Shown in pieces: positions 9,450-17,828 of a stretch of DNA of 64,000 nt. The DNA is from Metapseudomonas otitidis (GTDB lineage: Bacteria; Pseudomonadota; Gammaproteobacteria; Pseudomonadales; Pseudomonadaceae). The translations under genes were made by a program, and so were the position numbers. Under the pieces are notes generated by a model. That model saw only the letters and a list, made by a program, of their open reading frames with translations. It was not told the DNA's origin and did not search any database. The stretch's first letter is position 1. Each line of letters starts with the position of its first letter. Where the stretch lies: the NCBI RefSeq assembly GCF_900111835.1, contig NZ_FOJP01000002.1, positions 239,169 through 303,168 of the forward strand, written 5' to 3'.

Positions 9450-11606
9450 GTGGATCAAGAAGCCAGTCGATTACCCTTCACCAACGATCCACGCGGACAG
9501 CTCGATGACCCCCTGCTCGACAGCCTCCTCAGCCTCTGCCTGCAGCACCAGCGCCCGGCCAGCCGGGCCATGCTCACGGCGGGGCTGCCGCTGCCCGGCC
9601 AGCGCCTGACCCCCGAGCTGCTGCCCCGTGCGGCCGCCCGGGCCGGCCTGCAGGGGCGCCTGCTGCAGCGCAAGCTGGAGCAGATTCCGGCCATCGCACT
9701 GCCGGCCATGCTGATCCTCAAGGAGGGTCGCTGCGCCGTGCTGCTGGGCTGGGAAGCCAATGGCGATGCACGCCTGCTGCTGAGCGAGAGCGACGGCGGC
9801 GAGGTGCGCGCCCCCCGCGAGACCCTGGCCGAGGACTACGCCGGCCAGGCCTTCTTCGCCCAGCCGCGGCACAAGTTCGACCTCAACCACGGCACGCTGA
9901 TTCCCCGGGTCAAGCACTGGTTCCGCGACACCCTCAAGCGTTCCCGCTGGCTCTACGTCGACGCGGTGGCGGCCAGCCTGCTGATCAACCTGATCGGCCT
10001 CGGCGCGCCGCTGTTCGTCATGAACGTGTACGACCGCGTGGTGCCCAACCAGGCCGCCGCCACCCTGTGGGTGCTGGCCGTGGGCATTTCCGGCGCCTAT
10101 GTCTTCGACCTGCTGCTCAAGACCATGCGCGGCCTGTGCCTGGACCTGGCGGGCAAGAAGACCGACATGATCATTTCCGCCACGCTGTTCGAGCGCATCG
10201 TCGGCATGGCCATGAAGCACCGGCCCGCGCGGGTCGGCAGCTTTGCCCAGAACATCCACGAGTTCCAGACGCTGCGGGACTTCCTCGCCTCGCTGACCAT
10301 GACCAGCGTCATCGACCTGCCGTTCACGCTGCTGATCCTGCTGGTGATCGGCATCCTCGGCGGGCACCTGGTGTGGGTGCCACTGGTGGCCTTCGTGCTC
10401 GCCGGCACCCTCGGCTGGCTGCTGCAGAAGCCGCTGGTGGAGACCATGGACCGCACCATGGCGCTGTCCGCCGAGCGCCAGTCGAGCCTGATCGAGACCC
10501 TGGCCGGCCTCGACGCGGTGAAGGTGAACAACGCCGAGAGCGAGCGCCAGTACCTCTGGGAGCAGACCATCGGCACCCTGGGCCGCCTCGAACTGCGGGT
10601 GAAGATGCTCTCCAGTCTCTCGCTCAACCTGACCCTGCTGATCCAGCAGCTGGCCGGCGTGGTGATGATCGTCGCCGGGGTCTACATGATCATCGCCGGC
10701 GACCTCAGCATGGGTGGGCTGATCGCCTGCTACATGCTCAACGGCCGTGCCCTGGGCCCGATGACCCAGCTCTCGGGCCTGATCACCCGCTACCAGCAGG
10801 CGCGGCTGACCATGTTCTCGGTCAACCAGATGATGGCGCTGCCCCAGGAACGCCACGAAGACGAGCGGCCGCTGACCCGCCAGGGCCTGCAGGGCGCCAT
10901 CGAGTTCCGCCAGGTGTCCTTCACCTACCCGAACCAGCAGAACCCGGCGCTGAACACCATCAACCTGATCATCCGCCCTGGCGAGAAGGTCGGCATCGTC
11001 GGCCGCAGCGGCTCGGGCAAGAGTTCCCTGGCCAAGCTGATCGTCGGGCTCTACCAGGCCGATTCCGGCAGCCTGCTGGTGGACGGCGTGGACGTGCGCC
11101 AGCTGGACGTCAGCGACCTGCGCCACAACATCGGCTACGTGCCCCAGGACATCCAGCTGCTGGCCGGCACCCTGCGTGACAACCTGGTGTCCGGCGCCCG
11201 CTACGTCGAGGACGAGCTGGTGCTGCAGGCCGCGGAGCTGTCCGGCGTGCACGAATTCGCCCGGCTGCACCCCCAGGGCTACGAACTGCAGGTGGGCGAG
11301 CGTGGCCAGAACCTCTCCGGCGGCCAGCGGCAGAACGTCGCCCTGGCCCGCGCGCTGCTGCTGGATCCACCGATCCTGCTGCTCGACGAGCCCACCAGTT
11401 CCATGGACAACACCGGCGAAGAACGCCTGAAACAGCGCCTGGCGGCCGTGGTCGCCAACAAGACCGTGCTGCTGGTCACCCACCGCGCCTCCATGCTGTC
11501 CCTGGTGGACCGCCTGGTGATCGTGGACAAGGGTCAGATCATCGCCGACGGTCCGAAGGAAGCCGTGATGGAAGCGCTGAAGAAGGGGCAGATCAGTGTC
11601 GCGTAA
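9450..11606 (+). CDS. Type I secretion ABC permease/ATPase (LapB-like)
   Basis: An inner-membrane ABC transporter that powers adhesin export. It starts at GTG 9450 with AAAAGAG upstream. Residues 1-130 form a C39-like domain with no peptidase active site, as expected for exporters of RTX proteins, which keep their N-terminus. Residues ~160-440 are the six-helix membrane domain. The ATPase domain follows, with Walker A GRSGSGKSS near residue 517, signature NLSGGQRQ near 622, Walker B ILLLDEPTSS near 644, and the H-loop in LLVTHR. At 718 residues it matches the family. Its end overlaps the adaptor start by 11 bp, indicating translational coupling. Confidence 0.95.
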   Translation: MDQEASRLPFTNDPRGQLDDPLLDSLLSLCLQHQRPASRAMLTAGLPLPGQRLTPELLPRAAARAGLQGRLLQRKLEQIPAIALPAMLILKEGRCAVLLGWEANGDARLLLSESDGGEVRAPRETLAEDYAGQAFFAQPRHKFDLNHGTLIPRVKHWFRDTLKRSRWLYVDAVAASLLINLIGLGAPLFVMNVYDRVVPNQAAATLWVLAVGISGAYVFDLLLKTMRGLCLDLAGKKTDMIISATLFERIVGMAMKHRPARVGSFAQNIHEFQTLRDFLASLTMTSVIDLPFTLLILLVIGILGGHLVWVPLVAFVLAGTLGWLLQKPLVETMDRTMALSAERQSSLIETLAGLDAVKVNNAESERQYLWEQTIGTLGRLELRVKMLSSLSLNLTLLIQQLAGVVMIVAGVYMIIAGDLSMGGLIACYMLNGRALGPMTQLSGLITRYQQARLTMFSVNQMMALPQERHEDERPLTRQGLQGAIEFRQVSFTYPNQQNPALNTINLIIRPGEKVGIVGRSGSGKSSLAKLIVGLYQADSGSLLVDGVDVRQLDVSDLRHNIGYVPQDIQLLAGTLRDNLVSGARYVEDELVLQAAELSGVHEFARLHPQGYELQVGERGQNLSGGQRQNVALARALLLDPPILLLDEPTSSMDNTGEERLKQRLAAVVANKTVLLVTHRASMLSLVDRLVIVDKGQIIADGPKEAVMEALKKGQISVA

Positions 11607-12957
11607 GTCGATGGGCGAAGGCCTGATGAGCTACTTCAAGGGCCAGGAGAGCCTGGCCGACCAACCCTTGCCGGAAGTCAGCAAGGCCCTGGTGGAGGAC
11701 GCGCCCCGGGTGGTGCGCCTGACCATCTGGACGCTGATCGGCTTCACCCTGTTCCTCGGGCTCTGGGCGCATTTCGCCGAGATCGACGAGGTGACCCGGG
11801 GCGAGGGCAAGGCGATTCCGTCGTCCAAGCTGCAGAAGATCTCCAACCTCGAGGGCGGCATCATCTCCGAGCTGTTCGTCCACGAAGGCCAGGTGGTGGA
11901 GCCGGGCGACCCGCTGCTGCGCCTGGATGCCACGCGCTTCCAGTCCAACGTCGGCGAGACCGAGGCCGACCGCGTGGCCATGGCCCTGCGCGTCGAGCGC
12001 CTGAGCGCCGAGGTGGACGGCCGCGAGCTGGCCATTCCCGATGCGCTGCGGCAGAAGGCCCCCGGCCAGGCCGAGAGCGAAGAGGCGCTGTTCCGCAGCC
12101 GCCAGCAGCAGCTCAGGGACGAAGTGGCCGGGCTGGAGCAGCAGCTGGTGCAGAAGCAGCAGGAGCAGCGCGAATTCGTCTCCAAGCAGGGCCAGTACCG
12201 CAACAGCCTGGAGCTGCTGCGCCAGGAGATCGCCATCTCCGAGCCGCTGGTGGCGGAAGGGGCCATCTCCAAGGTGGAGGTCCTGCGCCTGAAGCGTTCC
12301 GAAGTGGAGGTGCGTGGCCAGCTGGAGGCCACCAACCTGGCCATTCCCCGGGCCGAATCGGCCATCAAGGAAGTGGAGCAGAAGGTCGCCGAGACCCGCT
12401 CGCGCTTCCGCAGCGAGGCGCTCACCCAGCTCAACGAGGCGCGCACCGACCTGAACAAGGCCGAGGCCACCGGCAAGGCGCTGGAGGACCGGGTCAACCG
12501 CACCCTGGTCACCTCGCCGGTTCGCGGCATCGTCAAGCAGTTGCTGGTGAACACCATCGGCGGGGTGATCCAGCCGGGCAGCGACCTGGTGGAGATCGTC
12601 CCGCTGGACGACACCCTGCTGGTGGAGGCGCGCATCCGACCCCAGGACATTGCCTTCCTCCACCCCGGACAGAAGGCCATGGTGAAGTTCACCGCCTACG
12701 ACTACACCATCTACGGCGGGCTGCAGGCCGACCTGGAGCAGATCGGCGCGGACACCATCACCGACGAGGACGGCAACAGCTTCTACCTGATCAAGCTGCG
12801 CACCCGTAAGAGCCACCTGGGCAGCGACGAGAAGCCGTTGCTGATCATCCCCGGCATGGTGGCTTCGGTGGACATCATGACCGGCAAGAAGAGCATCCTC
12901 AGCTACCTGCTCAAGCCGATCATCCGTGCCCGCGCCGAGGCCTTGCGCGAGCGCTGA
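11596..12957 (+). CDS. HlyD-family type I secretion periplasmic adaptor (LapC-like)
   Basis: A membrane-fusion subunit linking the ABC transporter to the TolC channel. It uses GTG 11596, inside the end of the ABC gene, with AGAAGGGG upstream. One N-terminal transmembrane helix (LTIWTLIGFTLFLGLWAHF) is followed by the lipoyl half-motif GKAIPSSKLQKISNLEGGII, a long coiled-coil hairpin rich in Glu/Gln/Arg, the second lipoyl half (VTSPVRGIVKQLLVNTIGG), and the beta-barrel with IRPQDIAFLHPGQKAMVKF. The C-terminus, near KSILSYLLKPI, is typical of HlyD/LapC. Length is 453 residues. It is the last gene of the three-gene exporter operon. Confidence 0.95.
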   Translation: MSRKSMGEGLMSYFKGQESLADQPLPEVSKALVEDAPRVVRLTIWTLIGFTLFLGLWAHFAEIDEVTRGEGKAIPSSKLQKISNLEGGIISELFVHEGQVVEPGDPLLRLDATRFQSNVGETEADRVAMALRVERLSAEVDGRELAIPDALRQKAPGQAESEEALFRSRQQQLRDEVAGLEQQLVQKQQEQREFVSKQGQYRNSLELLRQEIAISEPLVAEGAISKVEVLRLKRSEVEVRGQLEATNLAIPRAESAIKEVEQKVAETRSRFRSEALTQLNEARTDLNKAEATGKALEDRVNRTLVTSPVRGIVKQLLVNTIGGVIQPGSDLVEIVPLDDTLLVEARIRPQDIAFLHPGQKAMVKFTAYDYTIYGGLQADLEQIGADTITDEDGNSFYLIKLRTRKSHLGSDEKPLLIIPGMVASVDIMTGKKSILSYLLKPIIRARAEALRER

Positions 12958-13072
12958 TTCACAGCTCGGGCAGGCGAGGGTGGACAGCCTGCCGTTCGTC
13001 ACCTAGGGTCTGCGCGGCTTGCGGCTGCGCAGGCCGAGAAACCCAGGTTCCACCGCGTACGCAGGAGCGCCC

Positions 13073-13510
13073 ATGGACGAATTCATGCAGGCCGCCATCG
13101 ACGAAGCCCGCCAGGGGCTCGCCGAAGGGGGCATCCCGATCGGTTCGGTGATCGTGCACCGGGGCCGCATCATCGGCCGTGGCCACAACCGTCGCGTGCA
13201 AGAGGGCAGCGCCATCCGCCACGGCGAGATGGACGCCTTCGAGAACGCCGGCCGGCAGAGCGCCAGCGTCTACCGCGAGTGCGTGCTGTACACCACGCTG
13301 TCACCCTGTTCCATGTGCAGCGGCGCCATCCTGCTCTACGGCATTCCCAAGGTGATCATCGGCGAAAACCACACCTTCCTCGGCGAAGAGGCGCTGCTGC
13401 GCTCGCGCGGGGTCGAGGTCGAGGTGCTGCAGGACGCCACCTGCATCCGGTTGATGGAAGACTTCATCGCCGCCCGCCCCGAACTCTGGAACGAGGACAT
13501 CGGCGAATAG
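13073..13510 (+). CDS. Cytosine deaminase of the fungal (FCY1-like) type
   Basis: A zinc hydrolase predicted to convert cytosine to uracil. ATG 13073 has GCAGGAG in front; the longer frame from 13019 lacks a ribosome site. The zinc site is H50-x-E52 (RHGEMDAFENAG) and C79-x-x-C82 (LSPCSMCSGAIL). The whole 145-residue chain, including GGIPIGSVIVHRG, YTTLSPC, the YGIPKVIIGEN segment and the terminal WNEDIGE, resembles yeast cytosine deaminase more than TadA or the large bacterial CodA. Substrate is inferred from this likeness; another small base or nucleoside is possible. No uracil or cytosine permease is adjacent. Confidence 0.8.
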   Translation: MDEFMQAAIDEARQGLAEGGIPIGSVIVHRGRIIGRGHNRRVQEGSAIRHGEMDAFENAGRQSASVYRECVLYTTLSPCSMCSGAILLYGIPKVIIGENHTFLGEEALLRSRGVEVEVLQDATCIRLMEDFIAARPELWNEDIGE

Positions 13511-13549
13511 GCGAGCGGATCGCCTGCACGCGCGTTCACGGACGACACC

Positions 13550-14968
13550 ATGCACAACCCACCACCCGCCTTCGGGGCGGCTGCCCCTGAGCCCTTCCTG
13601 CGCCGCAACTGGCCGGCGTTGCGCCGTGCCTGCTATGTCTTCGGGGTGCTGGCGGCCCTGCCGTTCGCCCTGCTGTGCCTGCTGATACCGGGCGGGTCGG
13701 GCTTCGGGCTGCTGCTGACCACCGGCGCCTGGCTGGGCATGGCCGGCCTGGTGTGGACGCTGTTCATCGAGCCCGAGGAGGCGGGCGGGCTGGCCAACCT
13801 CTTCGCCTTCTGTCTGCTGCTGGCCGGTGAGCTGGCCTTCCTGCCGCTCTCCATGGGCCTCCTTCTCGGTGCCATGCCGGCCGGGCTGTCGGCCTTGCTC
13901 GTCTGGCCGCCCCTGGTGGGGCTGCACTACATGGTGCGCATCCTGCTGGCCATGCGCGAGAGCGGTGACGTGTTCGCCCTGCGCCTGTTGGCGGGCCTGG
14001 GTGTGGTCATCGCCGTCGGTGGGCCGTTGTACTGGGTGACCCGCGACCAGCCGGCTGCCCAGGTCATTTCCGCCACCCGCCCGGCGGCGGAGATCACCGT
14101 GCTGCGGGAGGGCCCGGCTCGCTTCGCCGAGGTCACGGTTGCCCCGTTGCTGGCCGCCGGGTATCGCAGCGTGCACGCGGACGGCCGCACCTACCAGGCC
14201 CTGCCACGGGGCGCGCGGCGCTCCGTGCCCTGGGCCGGCGAGCCCTCGCGCTATGTGGTCATCGAGCGCATCACCCTCATTCCGGATTCCGAGCCTGCCG
14301 CCTGGCGCAGCGATGTGGAGGTGCTCGATCAGGCCGAGGACCTGCGCCTGGGCAATCGCCAGGCCTGGGTGGGCGACGGCCGGCCGGTGATCGGCCAGGC
14401 GCCCGACGGGTACCCCGAGTTGCGGGATGCGCCTGCCGCCAGCTTCCTGCAGAAGGTGCTGGTCCCGCCGCCGCGCATCAATCTCCCCTGGGGCTACCCG
14501 GAGACGCCGTTGAACCTGCATGAACTGCAGCCCGCCACCCCGGTGGACCCGGCCCTGTTCGCCGGGCGCCCGGCCGGCTGTGGTGCCGTCAGCGTTCGCC
14601 CCAGCCCGGCCGGCTACAACAACGAGCTGGCGGGCCAGGGTTGGTGGTACCAGCCCGACGCCGCCATACGCCAGGTGGCCTGCCTCGGTGACAGTTACCT
14701 GCTGCTCAGCGACTGGCACCTGGGCGGTATCTCCCTCGATCACGTCGACCGTTACGGCCAACTGCTGGGCCAGTACCGCCTGGACCTGAAGGCCACCGAC
14801 GGCAGCCGCGAGGCCGGCCAGGTGGCGCTGCTCTCGGCGGACAGCCGAGGCGGGCGGCTCTACCTGCGCTTCGGCGCGCTGAGCTGGGAGCACCTGAACG
14901 CGCGGGCTACCCGCTACGACCGTGAACTGGCCGTGGACTTCACCCTCGGCAGCCGGCCTCTCTATTAG
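13550..14968 (+). CDS. Unknown multi-pass membrane protein with large soluble C-terminal domain
   Basis: 472 residues, not recognised. The first ~165 residues hold about five hydrophobic helices (for example YVFGVLAALPFALLCLLI and LFAFCLLLAGELAFLPLSM). The remaining ~300 residues are soluble, probably periplasmic, rich in short beta-strand-like stretches and ending in a phrase about a tyrosine-rich bundle (LAVDFTLGSRPLY). The gene lies 39 bp after the deaminase and 2 bp before another small membrane protein, so the three could be co-transcribed. No catalytic motif was seen. Confidence 0.7.
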   Translation: MHNPPPAFGAAAPEPFLRRNWPALRRACYVFGVLAALPFALLCLLIPGGSGFGLLLTTGAWLGMAGLVWTLFIEPEEAGGLANLFAFCLLLAGELAFLPLSMGLLLGAMPAGLSALLVWPPLVGLHYMVRILLAMRESGDVFALRLLAGLGVVIAVGGPLYWVTRDQPAAQVISATRPAAEITVLREGPARFAEVTVAPLLAAGYRSVHADGRTYQALPRGARRSVPWAGEPSRYVVIERITLIPDSEPAAWRSDVEVLDQAEDLRLGNRQAWVGDGRPVIGQAPDGYPELRDAPAASFLQKVLVPPPRINLPWGYPETPLNLHELQPATPVDPALFAGRPAGCGAVSVRPSPAGYNNELAGQGWWYQPDAAIRQVACLGDSYLLLSDWHLGGISLDHVDRYGQLLGQYRLDLKATDGSREAGQVALLSADSRGGRLYLRFGALSWEHLNARATRYDRELAVDFTLGSRPLY

Positions 14969-14970
14969 CC

Positions 14971-15201
14971 ATGGACAGCCTCCTGGGCGCGGTCGGCCGC
15001 TTGCTGGGCGAACTGTTGGTGGAGGTGCTGCTACGCTGGGTGCTGTTCGGCGTCGGCCGCGTCGTCCTGCGCCTGGGCACCCTGGGGCGCTATCCCAGGG
15101 GCCACTGGCTGGACGATGGCTGGGAGAGCGCCATCACCTGCACGGTGGGGTTGTTCGTGCTGCTGGGCACCGTGGTGACCCTCGGCACGCTCATGCAGTG
15201 A
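14971..15201 (+). CDS. Small membrane protein, unknown
   Basis: A 76-residue protein with two hydrophobic stretches (VLLRWVLFGVGRVVLRLGTL and a C-terminal TCTVGLFVLLGTVVTLGTL) separated by a short polar loop, RYPRGHWLDDGWES. It starts 2 bp after the preceding unknown membrane protein and probably partners with it. Its stop overlaps the convergent MFS gene by 11 bp. No family was recognised. Confidence 0.6.
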   Translation: MDSLLGAVGRLLGELLVEVLLRWVLFGVGRVVLRLGTLGRYPRGHWLDDGWESAITCTVGLFVLLGTVVTLGTLMQ

Positions 15202-16696
15202 CCGCTTCCGGCTCCACCTGCGACAGCGGTTTCGCCACGCTCTCCAGCGGCTGCCGCTCGGCCGCCACGCCCCACAGCGCCTGGATCACCCCGGCCGCCA
15301 CCATCAGCCCGGCGCCGATCAGGTAGCCGATGAGCACCTGGCTGCGCTCGGCGCTCTCGATCAACTGGCCGAACAGCAGCGGTCCGACGATGCCGCCCAG
15401 GCCGGTGCCGAAGGCATAGAACACGGCGATGGCCAGGGCGCGAACCTCCAGCGGGAAGGTCTCGGCCACCGTCAGGTAGGCCGAGCTGGCCGCCGCCGAG
15501 GCGAAGAAGAAGATCACCATCCAGGCAATGGTCTGCTGGGTGGCGTCGAGCATCTGCTGCTGGAACAGGTAGCCGCTCAGGGTCAGCAACACGCCGGAGA
15601 GGATGTAGGTGCTGCTGATCATCACCCGTCGCCCCACGTGGTCGAACAGCCGGCCCAGCAGCAGCGGGCCGCAGAAGTTGCCGAGGGCGAAGGGCAGGAT
15701 GTACCAGCCCACCTGGTCCCCCGGGACGTCGTAGAAGTCCGTCAGCACCAGGGCGTAGGTGAAGAAGATGGCGTTGTAGAAGAACGCCTGGCTGGTGAGC
15801 AGGCTGAGGCCCACCAGGGCGCGGCGGCGGTGGCGCACGAACAGGGTGTGCAGCACCTCCGCCAGGGGCGTGTGGTCCCGCCCGCGCAGGCGCATGCGCG
15901 GCAGATGGTCGACGGAGGCGAGTGTGTGCCCCTCGCGGCGGAAGCGCGCCTCGATGGCGTCGATGATGGCCTTTGCTTCGTCCGGGCGGTTATGGATCAT
16001 CAGCCAGCGCGGGCTTTCCGGCAGCCACAGGCGCATCAGCAGGATCACCAGCCCCAGCGCCGCGCCGATGCCGAAGCACAGGCGCCAGCCCATGTCGCCA
16101 CCCACCACGTCCGGGTCCAGCAGCACCACCGAACCCACCGCGCCGAGGGCGGCGCCGATCCAGAAGGTGCCGTTGATGCCCAGGTCCACCCAGCCACGGA
16201 AGCGGGCCGGGGTGAACTCCTGGATGGTGGAGTTGATCGCCGAGTACTCGCCGCCGATGCCGGCTCCGGTGAGGAAGCGGAACAGCAGGAAGCTCCATAG
16301 GTTCCAGGCGAAGGCGGTGGCGGCCGTGGCAGCGATGTACACCGCAAGGGTGATGAAGAACATCCGCCGGCGACCGATGCGGTCGGTCAGCCAGCCGAAG
16401 AACAGCGCTCCCAGCACCGCCCCGGCGATGTACATGCCGCCGGCCAGGCCCACGTCGGTGTTGCTCATGTGCAGGGCCGGACTGTGCTTGAGAGCGGCGG
16501 CCACCGAGCCGGCGAGGGTGACCTCCAGGCCGTCCAGCAGCCAGGTGATGCCCAGCGCCATCACCAGCAGGGTATGGAAGCGCCCCCAGGGCAGGCGGTC
16601 GAGCCGCGCCGGCAGGTCGGTGTCGTAGTGGCGGGTTTCGTCGCCGGTGGCGTCCTGGCCTGGACGGGCGTGTGCGGTCAGCGAGGGGCTGTTCAT
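15191..16696 (-). CDS. MFS transporter (metabolite:proton symporter type)
   Basis: A twelve-helix major facilitator carrier of 501 residues. ATG 16696 is preceded by AAGGAG; a GTG codon directly before it is less well spaced. The family signature DRIGRRR follows helix 2 (GALFFGWLTDRIGRRRMFF), and LPESPRWLM closes the first half, as in sugar and organic-acid porters. GITWLLDGLEVTLAGSV in helix 1 is usual for the metabolite:H+ symporter subgroup. The substrate cannot be read from the sequence and no catabolic operon is adjacent. Confidence 0.88.
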   Translation of the reverse strand: MNSPSLTAHARPGQDATGDETRHYDTDLPARLDRLPWGRFHTLLVMALGITWLLDGLEVTLAGSVAAALKHSPALHMSNTDVGLAGGMYIAGAVLGALFFGWLTDRIGRRRMFFITLAVYIAATAATAFAWNLWSFLLFRFLTGAGIGGEYSAINSTIQEFTPARFRGWVDLGINGTFWIGAALGAVGSVVLLDPDVVGGDMGWRLCFGIGAALGLVILLMRLWLPESPRWLMIHNRPDEAKAIIDAIEARFRREGHTLASVDHLPRMRLRGRDHTPLAEVLHTLFVRHRRRALVGLSLLTSQAFFYNAIFFTYALVLTDFYDVPGDQVGWYILPFALGNFCGPLLLGRLFDHVGRRVMISSTYILSGVLLTLSGYLFQQQMLDATQQTIAWMVIFFFASAAASSAYLTVAETFPLEVRALAIAVFYAFGTGLGGIVGPLLFGQLIESAERSQVLIGYLIGAGLMVAAGVIQALWGVAAERQPLESVAKPLSQVEPEAVTA

Positions 16697-16830
16697 CACG
16701 GGCTCCTTGATCCATGGGGGCCGGCGCCGGGGCTGGCCATGATCTGGAGAGCGCGCGAGGGGGAGGGGAGTTCAGGTTGTCTGCCGGCCGGCACGGGGCC
16801 GACCGGTAAGCGGGGCTGGCGGGTGGTGGT

Positions 16831-17531
16831 TCAGAGGTCGCTGAGGATCTTCATCTTCAGGCTCTGGTACTCGGCCTTCGAGAGCTTGCCCGACTCGAAC
16901 TGCTGCTTGGCATCGGCCATGGCCTTGGCCAGCTTGTCGGCGCTGGCGAAGGCGGTTTGCGGGTTGACCAGCTTGGACAACCCCTGGAGGGCGCCGATGT
17001 CGCCCGTCACTTCGGCGTTGAAGATCGGGGTCGTGGTGCTGTCGCTGTCGCCGCTGTAGGACACGCTGGAACTCGACTGCGTGGTGCGCTTGCTGGCGCC
17101 CGGGGTGCCGTGTCGAAGCGGGTGAAGCCGAGCCCGCGCTCTTCCATGCCGCGGATGCGGTTTCTCTCGCGCCACTCCTGTTCCTGCTGCTGGCAGTACA
17201 CGTACAGGGCCCGCGCGCTGACCACTTCCAGGCCGTTGAGGCGGATCAGCAGGCCGTTGTAGAGGCGCAACCGCAGTTCGGCGCCGAACAGGTCCTGCAG
17301 CAGGTTCTCGTCGATGGCGGCGTCCTGCAGGTCCTGCCAGCGGATGTCGTGCATGCGGTAACCGCCGATCAGGCGGCGGCGGAAGATGATCAGCCGCATG
17401 TTGGTGGCGACCACCACCTCGCGGCGGTGCTTCAGTGCGTGAAGGCGCAGCTGGTGCGAACTCTGGAGGATGGTCTCGTCCCCCAGCAGCAGGGACTTGA
17501 TGGTGGTGAGCGCCGCTTCGATCCGATCCAT
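16831..17531 (-). pseudogene. PH-like plus SHOCT domain gene split by a frameshift
   Basis: Read from ATG 17531, the first frame encodes a bacterial PH-like domain (LLLGDETILQSSHQ, VVVATNMRLIIFRRRLIGG, HDIRWQDLQDA) and runs on to 17007 with a nonsense-like Arg/Pro/Ala tail. A second frame, open from 17175, gives a natural continuation: Ser/Thr-rich linker, then NPQTAFASADKLAKAMADAK and a C-terminal SHOCT helix pair, FESGKLSKAEYQSLKMKILS, ending at 16831. The two join if one base is added near the C run at about 17100-17110. This is either a real inactivating frameshift or a base-calling error. PH-SHOCT proteins are widespread, of mostly unknown function. Confidence 0.75.
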
Positions 17532-17723
17532 GGAGGCTTTCCGGAGTGTGAAAAAGGGCCGCAGAGTGCCATCGGGCTCGGCTCCGGGCAACCCGGTGTG
17601 CAGTGCATCACGCTCACGGCCTTGACAGGCCGGGTGGCGTGGCGGTCCAATGCGCGCCTTTCCGATCCACCCCCTTCCCTCAAGTGGTGAAGCCAATGCC
17701 CCGCGCCAGCCAACTCGCCTGAC

Positions 17724-17804
17724 ACCGACGACGGTTCGACAAGCTCTGTTGCTGGCCGTGCATTCGCACGCTCACTGATCCCGCTGCATCACGTCGTCGG
17801 TTTT
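17724..17804 (+). promoter_or_regulatory. Potential structured leader of the RNA repair operon
   Basis: Perfect 10-nt complementary arms accgacgacg (17724-17733) and cgtcgtcggt (17792-17801) enclose a smaller hairpin, cgtgc-attc-gcacg (17757-17770). The outer stem is followed at once by TTTT and ends 28 bp before the RNA ligase start, which has AAGGAGAAGA upstream. It could act as an attenuator or a leader structure. No transcript start is known. Confidence 0.4.
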
Positions 17805-17828
17805 CCCTGTTTCAAGAAGGAGAAGACC

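Noticed and set aside
9471-11483. Long minus-strand open frame opposite the ABC transporter gene
   Set aside because: Antisense artefact of high GC; Gln/His/Gly/Ala-rich text without motifs, against a complete ABC transporter on the plus strand.
13019-13072. N-terminal extension of the cytosine deaminase
   Set aside because: No ribosome site before 13019, while AGGAG precedes ATG 13073 and homologues start there.
17720-17745. tRNA-like cggttcgac segment before the RNA ligase
   Set aside because: Only the T-loop-like string is present; no cloverleaf, anticodon arm or acceptor stem could be drawn.
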